A stretch of DNA of 64,000 nt from Marinomonas aquiplantarum. GTDB taxonomy: Bacteria > Pseudomonadota > Gammaproteobacteria > Pseudomonadales > Marinomonadaceae. This document shows positions 54,055 through 63,478 of the stretch, piece by piece. Position 1 is the stretch's first letter. Each line of letters opens with the position of its first letter. The notes below the pieces were generated by a model. It did not search any database. It saw nothing but the letters and a program-made list of their open reading frames with translations, and had not been told where the DNA came from. A program made the position numbers and the translations under genes. The DNA is taken from contig NZ_QNRF01000002.1 of NCBI RefSeq assembly GCF_003314975.1, positions 1 to 64,000 of the forward strand, in the 5' to 3' direction.

Positions 54055-54879
54055 ATGAAACCATCTACCCATCCTATTTTCTGGCGAGATGATCGTTTGC
54101 CTTTTGTTGAGCTTAGGCAAGTCCTCGATGGGCGTCGGGTGAGTTATGCGCCTCACTCTCATGAAACTTGGTCTATTGGTGCTATCTTAGCTGGCCAAAG
54201 TGAATTCCTGTGTGTGAATCGGCTGCATGCAGTGCAAAAAGGGCATTTGGTGATGATGAACCCTGATGAAGTGCATGCCTGTAATCCGTTGCAGGATTCT
54301 GCTTGGGCTTATTACATGATGCACCTAGATAAAGATTGGCTCGCCAGTATGTTATTTAATCATCAATTGAGAGATCAGAGCGAGTGGCAAAATACTCGCT
54401 TAGATACTTTGTTCGATGAGCCTTTATATGAGGGTTTTGTCTGTCTGTGTGGCCAATTGATGCGTGATGATCTTAACCACAAAGAGAAGCTGCAATCATT
54501 GATTAGTTGGGTGTGTTCGCTATTTTGCCGACTCAATCAAAGTGAGGCATCTATGTCGACTAGTTTGCCGCATAATCCTCTGTATCAAGTGGCCAATTAT
54601 TTAAACGAACATTGCTTAGATGACACGCCCATCGCCGAAATTAGTCAGCAATTTGGCTACAGTACGAGCTACTTGGTGCGCGCATTTAAGCGCCATTTCT
54701 ATTTAACGCCTCATGCTTATCGTTTAAATCGTCGCGTTCAATTAGGTCAGAAAGCACTGAAAACAGGCCAAAGTATTGTGGATGTTGCTCACAGTGTGGG
54801 ATTTAATGATCAAGCCCATTTTCAGCGGGTGTTTAAACAGCGTGTTGCCGCCACCCCTGACCAGTATCGTCGTTCTTAA
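54055..54879 (+). CDS. AraC-family transcriptional regulator
   Basis: 274 residues. The N-terminal cupin-like sensing domain (SYAPHSHETWSIGAILAGQSEFLC, MMNPDEVHACNP) and the C-terminal double helix-turn-helix (PIAEISQQFGYSTSYLVRAFKRHFYLTPHAYRLNRRV and SIVDVAHSVGFNDQAHFQRVFKQRVAATPDQYR). GAGGAAAACG precedes ATG. It converges on a LysE-type exporter gene, a common pairing in which the regulator controls amino-acid export; this is inference. Confidence 0.92.
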   Translation: MKPSTHPIFWRDDRLPFVELRQVLDGRRVSYAPHSHETWSIGAILAGQSEFLCVNRLHAVQKGHLVMMNPDEVHACNPLQDSAWAYYMMHLDKDWLASMLFNHQLRDQSEWQNTRLDTLFDEPLYEGFVCLCGQLMRDDLNHKEKLQSLISWVCSLFCRLNQSEASMSTSLPHNPLYQVANYLNEHCLDDTPIAEISQQFGYSTSYLVRAFKRHFYLTPHAYRLNRRVQLGQKALKTGQSIVDVAHSVGFNDQAHFQRVFKQRVAATPDQYRRS

Positions 54880-54900
54880 AGCAGCCTAAAATCAAAACCA

Positions 54901-55491
54901 TTAAATCAAGATATAGACACTACTGCCTGCCAATAGCGTCGCAAGACTTCGGTTGAGCCAACGCATTTTTGCTGGGCTTTGGAAGTACTGACCGAGCAGT
55001 ATGCCCATGGCAACCCAAGCGCCTAAAGAGAGCCAGCATATGGGCAGGTAAAGTCCGGCGAATATTAGGATATCGTTGGTGTCTGCGTTGGGAATATATA
55101 CCGCAATGCCGGAAACCGAAGCGAGCCAGGCTTTTGGGTTGATCCATTGAAGAATGGCACCGGTCATGAAGCGAGGCGCAGATTGATTTTGATGTATGCT
55201 CAAATCCCCTTGATCACGCCATAACTGGAAGCTTAGGTAAAATAAAAAGCCAGCCCCCAGCCATTTTAAAATGTTGGTGAGTTGCGGTAAGACATCGAGA
55301 ATTTGATGCAAACTAAACCCTATGAGCAAAAACAGTAAAATAAAACCAAGGCTGGCCCCTGTGACGAAATTAAGTCCGGCCTTCGCACCATAGCGAGCAC
55401 TGCAACTAAGAGAAAGTAGGTTTACCGGTCCAGGTGAAAGGGAAGCGGCTAAGGCAAATAACGACATGGAGATGATGAGAGATAAGGTCAT
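54901..55491 (-). CDS. LysE/RhtB-family exporter
   Basis: 196 residues, five or six membrane helices. The N terminus is MSLFALAASLSPGPVNLLSLSCSARYGAKAGL, the RhtB/LysE signature, and the middle has LQWINPKAWLASVSGIAVY. It is predicted to export an amino acid or derivative across the inner membrane; the substrate is not evident. Confidence 0.9.
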   Translation of the reverse strand: MTLSLIISMSLFALAASLSPGPVNLLSLSCSARYGAKAGLNFVTGASLGFILLFLLIGFSLHQILDVLPQLTNILKWLGAGFLFYLSFQLWRDQGDLSIHQNQSAPRFMTGAILQWINPKAWLASVSGIAVYIPNADTNDILIFAGLYLPICWLSLGAWVAMGILLGQYFQSPAKMRWLNRSLATLLAGSSVYILI

Positions 55492-55668
55492 AATGACATC
55501 CTTGAAAAGTGAGTAAAAACATACCTCAGTATCTAGCTATCAACGTTTGGGGTATTGAACAAAATTGACCTGATGGTTTTCATCTCAAAATCAGCAGAGT
55601 ATGCTCAATGCAATGAATGCAAAGAGAGCTCGGGTGTTAATAATCGGATAAATGGTCAGGAATGGATT

Positions 55669-56007
55669 ATGTTGAAACAGGTGTTTTGGGTGGTGATCAT
55701 CATGTTGTCGCAGGCTGTCATGGCGCAGGCGCAGTCGACAAACGAGCCGTCATCGAGTCTCGATCAAACGGTCTTTGAGCTTGAACGTAGCAATGCTATT
55801 TTGCAATTATCGAAAGCTTCTTCGGAAGAGTTAAATGCTTTGCGAGATGAAATGGTGGCGGTAAGCGATCAGGTTGATGTCTTATCAAATCTGCTGTTTC
55901 TGTTAGTGGTGGCGTTCTGCGTCTTGGGTTGGCGATCCCACAAGCAAAACCAGCGTCTCGAGCAATTAGAGCGTCAGCTAACGGAAGGGTTGAATGTGAA
56001 GGAGTAA
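55669..56007 (+). CDS. Small predicted membrane protein
   Basis: 112 residues, not recognised. An N-terminal hydrophobic signal (MLKQVFWVVIIMLSQAVMAQAQ), a Ser/Glu/Leu helical middle with coiled-coil character (SSEELNALRDEMVAVSDQVDVLSN), one C-terminal membrane helix (LLFLLVVAFCVLGW) and a charged tail. AGGA lies about nine bases before ATG 55669, and a longer in-frame TTG start at 55555 is less likely. The cysteine-hydrolase-like gene follows within five bases and may be cotranscribed. Confidence 0.65.
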   Translation: MLKQVFWVVIIMLSQAVMAQAQSTNEPSSSLDQTVFELERSNAILQLSKASSEELNALRDEMVAVSDQVDVLSNLLFLLVVAFCVLGWRSHKQNQRLEQLERQLTEGLNVKE

Positions 56008-56012
56008 ATGTC

Positions 56013-56588
56013 ATGAATCACGTTGGTTTAATGATTATTGATATGCAGCAAGGCATGTCTTGGCCACAAGCTGGGGAGCGTAATAACCCGCAGGCTGAGC
56101 GCAACATAGCCGAACTTTTGGCTCATTGGCGAGCCAGCCAAGCGCCTGTTGTTCATGTTCGTCATTTATCGACTGAGCCTGATTCCTTGTTTTGGCCGGA
56201 GCAAGACGGGGTTTTGTTCCAAGAAGCGTTTGAGCCGCTAGACGATGAAAAAGTGATCGAAAAAAGCGTGCCAGATGCCTTTATCCATTCCGAGCTTGCT
56301 GATTGGTTAGCAGAGCAACAAATAGACTCTTTAGTGATTGTGGGTGTCAGTACGAATAATTCGGTAGAGTCGACGGTGCGCTCCGCAGGTAACTTGGGCT
56401 TTATGGTCTATGTGGTGGAAAACGCCTGTTTTGCCTTTGAAAAAGAAGACTTTTTTGGTCTGCTACGCAGTGCGGATGAAGTGCATGCCATGTCTTTAGC
56501 GAACCTGCACGGCGAATACGCCACCGTGATTAGCCAAGATGAAGCCTTCGCTTTATTGCCAAAAGACAAAGTAGAGTTGGGTGGTTAA
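56013..56588 (+). CDS. Isochorismatase-fold hydrolase with Ser at the nucleophile position
   Basis: 191 residues. The Rossmann-like cysteine hydrolase fold has catalytic Asp10 in MIIDMQQG and Lys84 in VIEKSVPDAF. The third triad position, normally Cys in a T-x-x-CV motif, is Ser117 in GVSTNNSVESTVRSAGNLGF. Function is unknown; amidase activity by a thiol is not possible as drawn. ATG 56013 is chosen from GGAG eight bases upstream. Confidence 0.85.
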   Translation: MNHVGLMIIDMQQGMSWPQAGERNNPQAERNIAELLAHWRASQAPVVHVRHLSTEPDSLFWPEQDGVLFQEAFEPLDDEKVIEKSVPDAFIHSELADWLAEQQIDSLVIVGVSTNNSVESTVRSAGNLGFMVYVVENACFAFEKEDFFGLLRSADEVHAMSLANLHGEYATVISQDEAFALLPKDKVELGG

Positions 56589-56628
56589 TAGAAAGACCAA
56601 TCAAGGAGTTGGTCTTTCTATTAACAAA
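56584..56628. terminator. Bidirectional terminator between the hydrolase and the siderophore receptor
   Basis: Perfect 17-bp arms (56584-56600 and 56609-56625; core AGAAAGACCAA / TTGGTCTTTCT) with an eight-base loop, between convergent genes. No long T tract is needed for such a stem. Confidence 0.8.
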
Positions 56629-56632
56629 GAGG

Positions 56633-59062
56633 TTAAAACTCAGTGGATAAAGAGAGTTTGATTTCTCTTGGGTTGCCTTGGGTTAGATAATTGGTAAATC
56701 CTTCTTTCGAAGATGCCCAATAGCTTTCATTGGTCAAATTGGTAATATTTAATCGCCAAGTTACAGGCTGTTGTCCAATAAAGGATTGATAGCGAGCGTT
56801 GATGTCCAATCGAGTCCAAGGATCTAGTTTGAAGGTATTAGCCGAGTCAACATACTGAGGTCCACTGCGAATAATCTTACCTCCTAAACTGAATCCAGTG
56901 ATTTGTGGAAGCTTATATTCTGCCCCTAATACAACGCGATATTGACTAATGTTGGGAGCGTAATTGCCATCATTTGCACCATTTTGCGTGTCTTCAAGTT
57001 TTGCATTTAACCAAGTGGCAGAAGTATTAATGCGTAATCCTGTCAGGGGCTCGCCAAAGATATTGAGTTCTAATCCTTGGTTACGCTGTGTGCCATAGTA
57101 ATCGTAAATATTGTTAGCGCCTGCGTAGGCCTGTGGTTGAGTGATTTCAAACAGTGCCGCACTGGCCCCTAATGTACCGTTTTCAAACTTAATGCCTACT
57201 TCATTTTGCTTAGAGTGGTAGGGGGCTAAGTTGCTTCCAGCGTTGGCGTAGCTCTCTGAGCTGGCAATGATTTCACCTTGTTGTAAAGCTTCAACATGGT
57301 TGAAATACAAAGAAATTTCATCTGAAGCCTTGTATACCAATCCGTAAATCGGAGATGTTGCAGAATCATCATAGCTGCTTTCTGGATCGCCATCATAACT
57401 GTAGTTATCTACATTAATGGTTTGGTGGCGTAAGCCTAAAGTGAGAAGTAGTTCCTCTTCCCAAAAGCCTAGTGTATCGGCAAAAGAAAGCCCTTGGTTA
57501 TGAGTTGCTGAACGGCGCTTTGGGTTATCCATATTACCACCGGACCAAGTGGTACTTGGGTAACTTCCGTCTACTGGATCATAAAGGTTGGTATTGCTTG
57601 AACCAGACATGGTATAGGCTGTGTAGGTTTTATAGGTTAAGTCTGAGTAACTTAAATTTAATTGATGACTAATAGAGCCTGTTTGAATATCTCCGATCAA
57701 GCCTAAGGTGCTTGAAATCGTATCTGACTCGTAAGGTACGGATAAACGATACATGGTTGCTGTGCCGTCTTCACTGGACACAGTAGGAGATCCATAATCA
57801 CCATATTCCTCATTATGATTAATGCCCAATGCTCCCTTTATTGCCCAATTATCACTTAATTGATAATCGGCTTTTAGCATGGTGAAAAGGGTTTCTAACT
57901 CAGAGTTAGCCCAAGATGGGGCATAATTTTTCCAGCTAGCTGGAGGTGATAGCTGAGTTAAAGCAGATCCTATGTAAACTACAGAGCGTCCAGCATCGAT
58001 GGTTTGCTTTTGATATCCCATGTCGGCTGCAATACTGAGATGTTCATGCTGATAATCCATACCAAGGCTAATAGAAGTTTCACTGCGACTTTCATTATCG
58101 ATGGCACTGTCACCGCCCCTATGTAGAGCGTTGACTCGTACCCCCCATTCGTTAAGGTCGCCATATCGTCGAGCTACATCGGTGCTGACACCTATTTGAC
58201 CTTCTAGTGTGGTATCTAAAGTAATGGCATTTAGATGTTCTTCTGCCCTTTTAGGCTCTAAGTTAATGGCTCCGCCAATGCCTGTGCCGCCAGGAGTTAC
58301 GCCGTTCACAAAAGTATTTGCGCCTTTGAGGAGTTGCACGCTTTCTACTGCATTAGTGGAAACGACTTGTCTTGGCAGTATGCCGTAAAGACCACTATAC
58401 GAAATAGCGTCACTGTCTAATTGGAAGCCTCTAACCATGAAAGACTCAGCATAATTGCCAAAGCCAAAACCAGATTGAACGGAAGCATCATTGTCGAGAA
58501 CTTCTGCGATGCTTTCTAATTGCTGATCTTCAATCGCTTTATTGGTATAGGACACTAGACTGAAAGGTACTTCTGAGCTGTCTTGCAGGCCAAAAATACC
58601 TAAACGGCCGCCAGATTCAATCTGTCCTCCTTTATATTCAGATAACAGTGCTCCGCTGATTTCTTTGGCTGAGATTGCCAGTCCAGACATAGTGTAGTCA
58701 GTTTGATTGAGTAGGCGATAAGTGCCATCTGGGCTACTGGTCAGTATGAGAGAGGTGTCTGCTAGTAAAGCATCCATTAATTCAAACGCCGTGAAATCGC
58801 CCGATATAGCTTGGTTTTGAATATCTTGTGTAAGTGCAGGATCAAACGCCAAAGGAATTTGATTTTCATACGCTAATTTGGTCAGCGTTTGTCCAAGGTT
58901 CCCTGCGGGAACTGACATCTGCTGGCGACTTGCTTGTTGCGTGTCGTTTACTTCAGCCATAGCAGCTACACTGGCCAGCGATAAACAAGTACTAAACAGA
59001 GCGGTTGTTATGGTTTGATGAAGTTTGTTTTTAGGGTGAATCTTGATTTGCCTTAATTGCAT
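56633..59062 (-). CDS. TonB-dependent ferric siderophore receptor with signalling domain (FecA-like)
   Basis: 809 residues. Signal peptide to about residue 35 (AAMA|EV), then an STN/secretin signalling domain (QMSVPAGNLGQTLTKLAYENQIPLAFDPALTQ..., about 45-120), the plug domain (about 150-260, with LESIAEVLDNDASVQ and SFMVRGFQLD), and a 22-strand barrel ending in terminal Phe (IKLSLSTEF). The STN domain marks a transducer that signals through FecR to the ECF sigma factor encoded just upstream. The ligand is probably a ferric siderophore. AGGAACTAGCC precedes the ATG. Confidence 0.93.
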   Translation of the reverse strand: MQLRQIKIHPKNKLHQTITTALFSTCLSLASVAAMAEVNDTQQASRQQMSVPAGNLGQTLTKLAYENQIPLAFDPALTQDIQNQAISGDFTAFELMDALLADTSLILTSSPDGTYRLLNQTDYTMSGLAISAKEISGALLSEYKGGQIESGGRLGIFGLQDSSEVPFSLVSYTNKAIEDQQLESIAEVLDNDASVQSGFGFGNYAESFMVRGFQLDSDAISYSGLYGILPRQVVSTNAVESVQLLKGANTFVNGVTPGGTGIGGAINLEPKRAEEHLNAITLDTTLEGQIGVSTDVARRYGDLNEWGVRVNALHRGGDSAIDNESRSETSISLGMDYQHEHLSIAADMGYQKQTIDAGRSVVYIGSALTQLSPPASWKNYAPSWANSELETLFTMLKADYQLSDNWAIKGALGINHNEEYGDYGSPTVSSEDGTATMYRLSVPYESDTISSTLGLIGDIQTGSISHQLNLSYSDLTYKTYTAYTMSGSSNTNLYDPVDGSYPSTTWSGGNMDNPKRRSATHNQGLSFADTLGFWEEELLLTLGLRHQTINVDNYSYDGDPESSYDDSATSPIYGLVYKASDEISLYFNHVEALQQGEIIASSESYANAGSNLAPYHSKQNEVGIKFENGTLGASAALFEITQPQAYAGANNIYDYYGTQRNQGLELNIFGEPLTGLRINTSATWLNAKLEDTQNGANDGNYAPNISQYRVVLGAEYKLPQITGFSLGGKIIRSGPQYVDSANTFKLDPWTRLDINARYQSFIGQQPVTWRLNITNLTNESYWASSKEGFTNYLTQGNPREIKLSLSTEF

Positions 59063-59156
59063 GGCTAGTTCCTATGATAAGTGGTCTCTTTTAGTAACAG
59101 GCCACTTGAAACTGAAAAAAGTATCAGCAAAAAGGAAAAAAGTGCTTTAAAAGACA

Positions 59157-60122
59157 TTATCTTTTTTCTAGTGATACCCAATACCCTGCAAAATGTTTTT
59201 TGACTTCAATGGGGTAGGTGTGTGAAAGCATAGTCAGAATGATATTGGTATCTGAGTTCGGAAAGGCCCCTGAAATGGCAAGATCAGCAAGGTTTGGCGA
59301 CACTCTTATGATGCCATGACGATATCGAGAGACTTCTTTTATGAATTGCGCTAACGGCATGTTGTTGACCGCGATCATATGATCTAGCCAGGAAGTAGAC
59401 AGGGCTTTGATCGGCGTATTAGAAATAAGTGAGAAGCGAGACAAACTGGCTTCTGTACCAGCAGAAATAACAATGGGGTGGTTTGCCTGTTTCTGGTGAG
59501 GCAAGGCGTAAACGTCGCCTTTTAGTGCAACCACTCGGGTGATTTGTTGTTCTTGTCGTACCGCTATATTTTGACCAATAGGAGTCAACTCAACTTCTTG
59601 TGTGTTTACTAAAAAAGGGCCATATCTGTGTGGGTTGGAAGCAATTTGAACGTCGATTTCACCCTCTTTTAGGGTTAGTAAACGTTTTTTTTTGCTTAAT
59701 TCAATATTAAAAGCAGTGGCTGTATTGAGTTTGATGGTGCTGCCATCTGGTAGGGTCACTTTTTTAAATTCCCCTTTTGCAGTGCGATAGTCAGCAAACC
59801 ATTGTTGATGTTTAACTGCTTGGTAGCCCCCCCATAAGCTTGGACCAGCGGCCAGCAATAAGGCTAATTTACCAATCGCATATCGACGCTCTGAACTGTC
59901 AGGACGATTCAGTACTTTAATGGCCATGTCTTTGGGGAGAGACTCTATATCTCCCATGAGCTTTTCAGCCATCAGCCAAGCTTTTTGATTTGCTTTGGAT
60001 GTATTTTTCCAGTGCTCAAAGGCTATCTTATCTTGATACGACAATGGCGCTTCTTGCTGTCTAATTATCCATTCAGCTGCTTGCTCTAGGCTTGAGTTAG
60101 GAGAGGTTTCAGGTGGTTTCAA
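59157..60122 (-). CDS. FecR-family anti-sigma / sigma regulator
   Basis: 321 residues. The N-terminal cytoplasmic DUF4880-type segment (EQAAEWIIRQQEAPLSYQDKIAFEHWKNTSKANQKAW), one membrane segment near 85-100 (AIGKLALLLAAGPSLW), and a periplasmic FecR domain (FKKVTLPDGSTIKLNTATAFNIELSKKKRLLTLKEGEIDVQI). It relays the receptor signal to the sigma factor. It overlaps the sigma gene by 14 bases. Confidence 0.92.
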   Translation of the reverse strand: MKPPETSPNSSLEQAAEWIIRQQEAPLSYQDKIAFEHWKNTSKANQKAWLMAEKLMGDIESLPKDMAIKVLNRPDSSERRYAIGKLALLLAAGPSLWGGYQAVKHQQWFADYRTAKGEFKKVTLPDGSTIKLNTATAFNIELSKKKRLLTLKEGEIDVQIASNPHRYGPFLVNTQEVELTPIGQNIAVRQEQQITRVVALKGDVYALPHQKQANHPIVISAGTEASLSRFSLISNTPIKALSTSWLDHMIAVNNMPLAQFIKEVSRYRHGIIRVSPNLADLAISGAFPNSDTNIILTMLSHTYPIEVKKHFAGYWVSLEKR

Positions 60123-60642
60123 GGATGTCGTCTTCCATTATACTTAAACACTGAATCAGGGCTTGTTTCATGTAGCGCTTAGCGCTGATAAGAGAAATGC
60201 CCATCTCATCTGCAATTTCTTTATATTTCATACCTTCAAGTTGATGCATTAAAAAGACTTTTTTTATATGGCTAGGCATAGCATCTAGAAGAATATCAAC
60301 CTGCTCCAGTGTTTGGAGCAAAATCAGGCGGTACTCGTCAGAAGAGGCTGCTGCGTCTGGCATAGTACTCAAATAATTAAGATAGCTTTGCTCGAGTGAT
60401 TTTCGACGATAAAAGTGGCTGATGATGCCTTTTGCGACGGTTGCTAAATAGGGTCTAGGTTCCTTAATCTTATCAATATTATGGCGCGAATGAATGCGCA
60501 AAAAGGTATCCTGAGCGAGATCCGCAGCGTCAAAGTGATTGTCTAAGCGTTTACGTATCCATGTATACAGCCAGCTATGGTGATCTGAATAAAGAAAATG
60601 CAGCTTTGCATGCGGCATTTTTGAATCCACGAGAGGTGGCAT
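60109..60642 (-). CDS. FecI-like ECF sigma factor
   Basis: 177 residues. Sigma region 2 (FDAADLAQDTFLRIHSR and EPRPYLATVAKGIISHFYRR) and region 4 (LDAMPSHIKKVFLMHQLEGMKYKEIADEMGISLISAKRYMKQAL). It directs RNA polymerase to the receptor promoter when FecR signals. A Fur box lies just upstream, so it should be made when iron is scarce. Confidence 0.93.
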   Translation of the reverse strand: MPPLVDSKMPHAKLHFLYSDHHSWLYTWIRKRLDNHFDAADLAQDTFLRIHSRHNIDKIKEPRPYLATVAKGIISHFYRRKSLEQSYLNYLSTMPDAAASSDEYRLILLQTLEQVDILLDAMPSHIKKVFLMHQLEGMKYKEIADEMGISLISAKRYMKQALIQCLSIMEDDILETT

Positions 60643-60681
60643 GGAGTAACTCCTAGGAATCGTTAAAAGACAAATGCAAAT

Positions 60682-60700
60682 GATAATGATAATTTATACC
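60682..60700 (-). promoter_or_regulatory. Fur box upstream of the ECF sigma gene
   Basis: GATAATGATAATTTATACC matches 15 of 19 positions of the GATAATGATAATCATTATC consensus, with the first 12 exact. It is 40 bp from the sigma-factor start, in the gap after the fecE-like gene. Confidence 0.8.
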
Positions 60701-60746
60701 ATTTAACTATTTGGCTGTTTTTTTGTCAATGTAAGAATATGATTTG

Positions 60747-61514
60747 CTACTCCACTACGCACATTGGGGTCTTCGCGATAGGATCTTGATGAATTTGCGC
60801 CTCCAGTGAGAAGACAGACTTTAGTAGTTCTCGGGTGAGTACGTCGGTCGGCAAACCTTGTTGAATGATATGCCCTTCTTTCATCACGATTAGATGATCA
60901 CAGTAACGGGCGGCTTGGTTAATGTCGTGCAAGACTGTAATGATGGTTTTACCTTGCTGATTCAGGCGTCGCAACAAATGCATGAGTTCCACTTGGTGGT
61001 TGAGGTCCATATAGGTGGTTGGTTCGTCGAGTAATAGATAAGGCGTATCTTGCGCCAGTGTCATGGCCAGCCAAACACGTTGACGTTGACCTCCCGACAG
61101 CTCACTCACCAATTGTTCTGCCAGTTCGGATATGCCAGTTTCTTGCATGACCTGATGGATAATCTCTTGATCTGCTTGATTGGTTCTGCCCCAGAATCCT
61201 GTGTAGGGGCTGCGGCCATAGGCGACTAAGTCTTTGACCTTAATGCCTTCTGGGATCGGCTGGGTTTGTGGTAACAGTGCGATTTGTCTGGCCAATTGTT
61301 TGGAGGGAATCTTATGTAAAGCTTTACCTTGCCATTGAACCTCGCCTTGCATGGGCGTTAATAAACGCGCTAAGGCTTTTAACAGCGTGGATTTACCACA
61401 ACCATTTGGTCCCAGCAAAGCGATGATTTTGCCTTCTGGTAGGTTCAGATCAATGTGTTTCACAATGGCTTTTTGATGATAGCCAACCGATAACTGTTGA
61501 GTGCTAAGTGACAT
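60747..61514 (-). CDS. fecE: Ferric siderophore ABC transporter ATPase (FecE-like)
   Basis: 255 residues, FecE/FhuC class. Walker A LGPNGCGKST, signature ELSGGQRQRVWLAMTLAQ, Walker B YLLLDEPTTYMDL, H loop VLHDINQAARYCDHL. It powers inner-membrane uptake through the FecC/FecD-type permeases upstream. Four bases separate it from the previous gene. The gene symbol reflects the best-known homologue; the substrate is not proven to be citrate. Confidence 0.92.
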   Translation of the reverse strand: MSLSTQQLSVGYHQKAIVKHIDLNLPEGKIIALLGPNGCGKSTLLKALARLLTPMQGEVQWQGKALHKIPSKQLARQIALLPQTQPIPEGIKVKDLVAYGRSPYTGFWGRTNQADQEIIHQVMQETGISELAEQLVSELSGGQRQRVWLAMTLAQDTPYLLLDEPTTYMDLNHQVELMHLLRRLNQQGKTIITVLHDINQAARYCDHLIVMKEGHIIQQGLPTDVLTRELLKSVFSLEAQIHQDPIAKTPMCVVE

Positions 61515-61517
61515 AAA

Positions 61518-62480
61518 TTATTTGGACCTCAAGAGTAACCACAAGAAATACGGTGCCCCAATAATAGCGGTCATGATGCCGGCGGGGAGTTCTATTGGTG
61601 GATCTATGGTTCTGGCTGCCAGATCGGCAAGTAACAGCAAAATTGCCCCAACCAACATGGTCGCAGGGAGCAAGGCTTGATGGCGACCGCCGACCAGTTT
61701 GCGGGTTAAATGAGGTGCGACTAAACCTAAAAAGCCAATCGGACCACAAATGGCGACGCAAGACGCAGTTAATCCTACTGCAATTGCTAGGGCGGCTAAG
61801 CGAACGGTGTTGGTATGAGTCCCTAAGCTGGTGGCGTGTTCATCGCCAAGGTGTATCAAATTAAGTGGTTTGGCGAGCCAAAGTGCTGCGGGTATTAATA
61901 CCAGCCAGGGCAAGAGAAGGCTCAATTGCGTCCAACCACGTCCCCATAAGCTGCCTGTCAGCCACAAAAGAGCGTTATTAATCTCCAAGGGTTTGACCAG
62001 CATAAGAAAATCCACACAGCTGGCATAAAGGGCAGCGAGAGCAACCCCAGTGATGGCTAATTTGACCGTGGTGCTATGTTGGCCGCACAAACGCCATAGA
62101 ATAATGGCGGCTAAAAAGCTGCCTAATAGGGCAACAAGAGGTAGCCATTCAATGGCGGCATCAGGGAAAAAGGTCATGTAAATCACTGCCGCTAATCCGG
62201 CACCATGACTGACGCCTAGAATGTCTGGTGAGGCTAATGGGTTGCGAATAACCCCTTGTACCAATGCCCCGGCCAGCGCCATCATTGCACCAACCAACAG
62301 GGCAATGATGATTCGCGGAAATCGGTATTCATGAATGGTGAAGTGGTTTGGGTTGGTATGGTCCCAAAAAGCGTCGACAATCGAATCTAATGGCACAGAG
62401 ACTGCGCCGAAGAGTAAATTGGCGATGACTAAAAACAGAGTGATGAGGCTGAGAATAAAAAAATAGGAAACGAGTTTCAT
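61518..62480 (-). CDS. fecD: Ferric siderophore ABC permease (FecD-like)
   Basis: 320 residues, about nine to ten helices of the BtuC/FecCD class: HEYRFPRIIIALLVGAMMALAGALVQGVIRNPLASPDILGVSHGAGLAAV and CGPIGFLGLVAPHLTRKLVGGRHQALLPATMLVGA are diagnostic. The start overlaps the preceding permease by four bases. Confidence 0.92.
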   Translation of the reverse strand: MKLVSYFFILSLITLFLVIANLLFGAVSVPLDSIVDAFWDHTNPNHFTIHEYRFPRIIIALLVGAMMALAGALVQGVIRNPLASPDILGVSHGAGLAAVIYMTFFPDAAIEWLPLVALLGSFLAAIILWRLCGQHSTTVKLAITGVALAALYASCVDFLMLVKPLEINNALLWLTGSLWGRGWTQLSLLLPWLVLIPAALWLAKPLNLIHLGDEHATSLGTHTNTVRLAALAIAVGLTASCVAICGPIGFLGLVAPHLTRKLVGGRHQALLPATMLVGAILLLLADLAARTIDPPIELPAGIMTAIIGAPYFLWLLLRSK

Positions 62481-63478
62481 AAGGTTTTCTTTCTCACCAT
62501 ATAAATGAAGAAAGGCGCGCCAATTAAGGCGAGGATGGCACCCGCGGGCGTTTCCATGGGAAAGATAATGGCGCGACTTAGCGTATCTGCAAGGGCGACT
62601 AAGCTGGCACCCAATAAGATCGCGATGGGCAGAAAGCGTCGATGATCTTGTCCGATAAGCAGTTTGGCCATATGAGGTACCAACAAGCCGACAAAACTGA
62701 TTGAGCCGACTGCGCCGAGCGATGCACCGACTAACAAGAGCACGAGAAAACTCCCGATCAGTTTCACAAACCCGATGGACACACCTAAGTTTCGGGCATT
62801 GTCATCACCTAATTGCAGTAGGTTTAGGCTGGGCGACAGTAGGCTTGCCCCCAATAGTCCAACAACAGCCACAGGCCAAAAAGCGTCAAATGTCTGCCAA
62901 CGAGCGTCCGTTAAACTGCCTGCCAACCAAGTGATGACAGCGGAGGCCTGATCTTCTTCAATAATCACTAGGGCCTTGGTTAAGGCTGCACACAGTGCAG
63001 AAATCGCCACCCCAGCAAGAACAAGTCGACCTTGCTCGTTGCCCGTGCGCCAACCACTGCCAAGCAGCATCACTAAGCTCCATGCCAAGCCGCCGCCAAT
63101 CATGGCGGCCATAGTTGTACCGAGTAAGCCAAACCAAGGGGTGATGGTGGAGACTAAAGCCATGCCGAGAGCGGCTCCCGCGTTAACGCCTAATACGGAA
63201 GGTGAGGCCAGTGGATTAAGAGTGAGTCCTTGCATAATGACCCCAGCGGCGGCCAAACAGGCACCAACCAACAAGGCAACAAGCACTCTGGGCAAGCGCA
63301 AATCTCGTACTATGTGTTGTGCAATGCTGTCCTGATCAAACTGATACAAGGCTTGCAGCGCATCAAGAGGAGAAATAGTAATGCTCGACCAAGTAAACAA
63401 GCTAAGCCAACTGATTAACAGCATAAGACTGGCCAATGCTAGGCATTGGCCAGTGAGCGTAAAAGAAGACGATTTCAT
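62477..63478 (-). CDS. fecC: Ferric siderophore ABC permease (FecC-like)
   Basis: 333 residues, BtuC/FecCD class: VRDLRLPRVLVALLVGACLAAAGVIMQGLTLNPLASPSVLGVNAGAALG and ISFVGLLVPHMAKLLIGQDHRRFLPIAILLGASLVALADTLSR. Partner of the FecD-like subunit. Its start abuts the stop of the binding-protein gene. Confidence 0.92.
   Translation of the reverse strand: MKSSSFTLTGQCLALASLMLLISWLSLFTWSSITISPLDALQALYQFDQDSIAQHIVRDLRLPRVLVALLVGACLAAAGVIMQGLTLNPLASPSVLGVNAGAALGMALVSTITPWFGLLGTTMAAMIGGGLAWSLVMLLGSGWRTGNEQGRLVLAGVAISALCAALTKALVIIEEDQASAVITWLAGSLTDARWQTFDAFWPVAVVGLLGASLLSPSLNLLQLGDDNARNLGVSIGFVKLIGSFLVLLLVGASLGAVGSISFVGLLVPHMAKLLIGQDHRRFLPIAILLGASLVALADTLSRAIIFPMETPAGAILALIGAPFFIYMVRKKTL

Noticed and set aside
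57472-57672. Frames on the opposite strand of the siderophore receptor and similar antisense frames elsewhere
   Set aside because: They lie wholly within strongly supported genes and lack ribosome sites or recognisable protein features.
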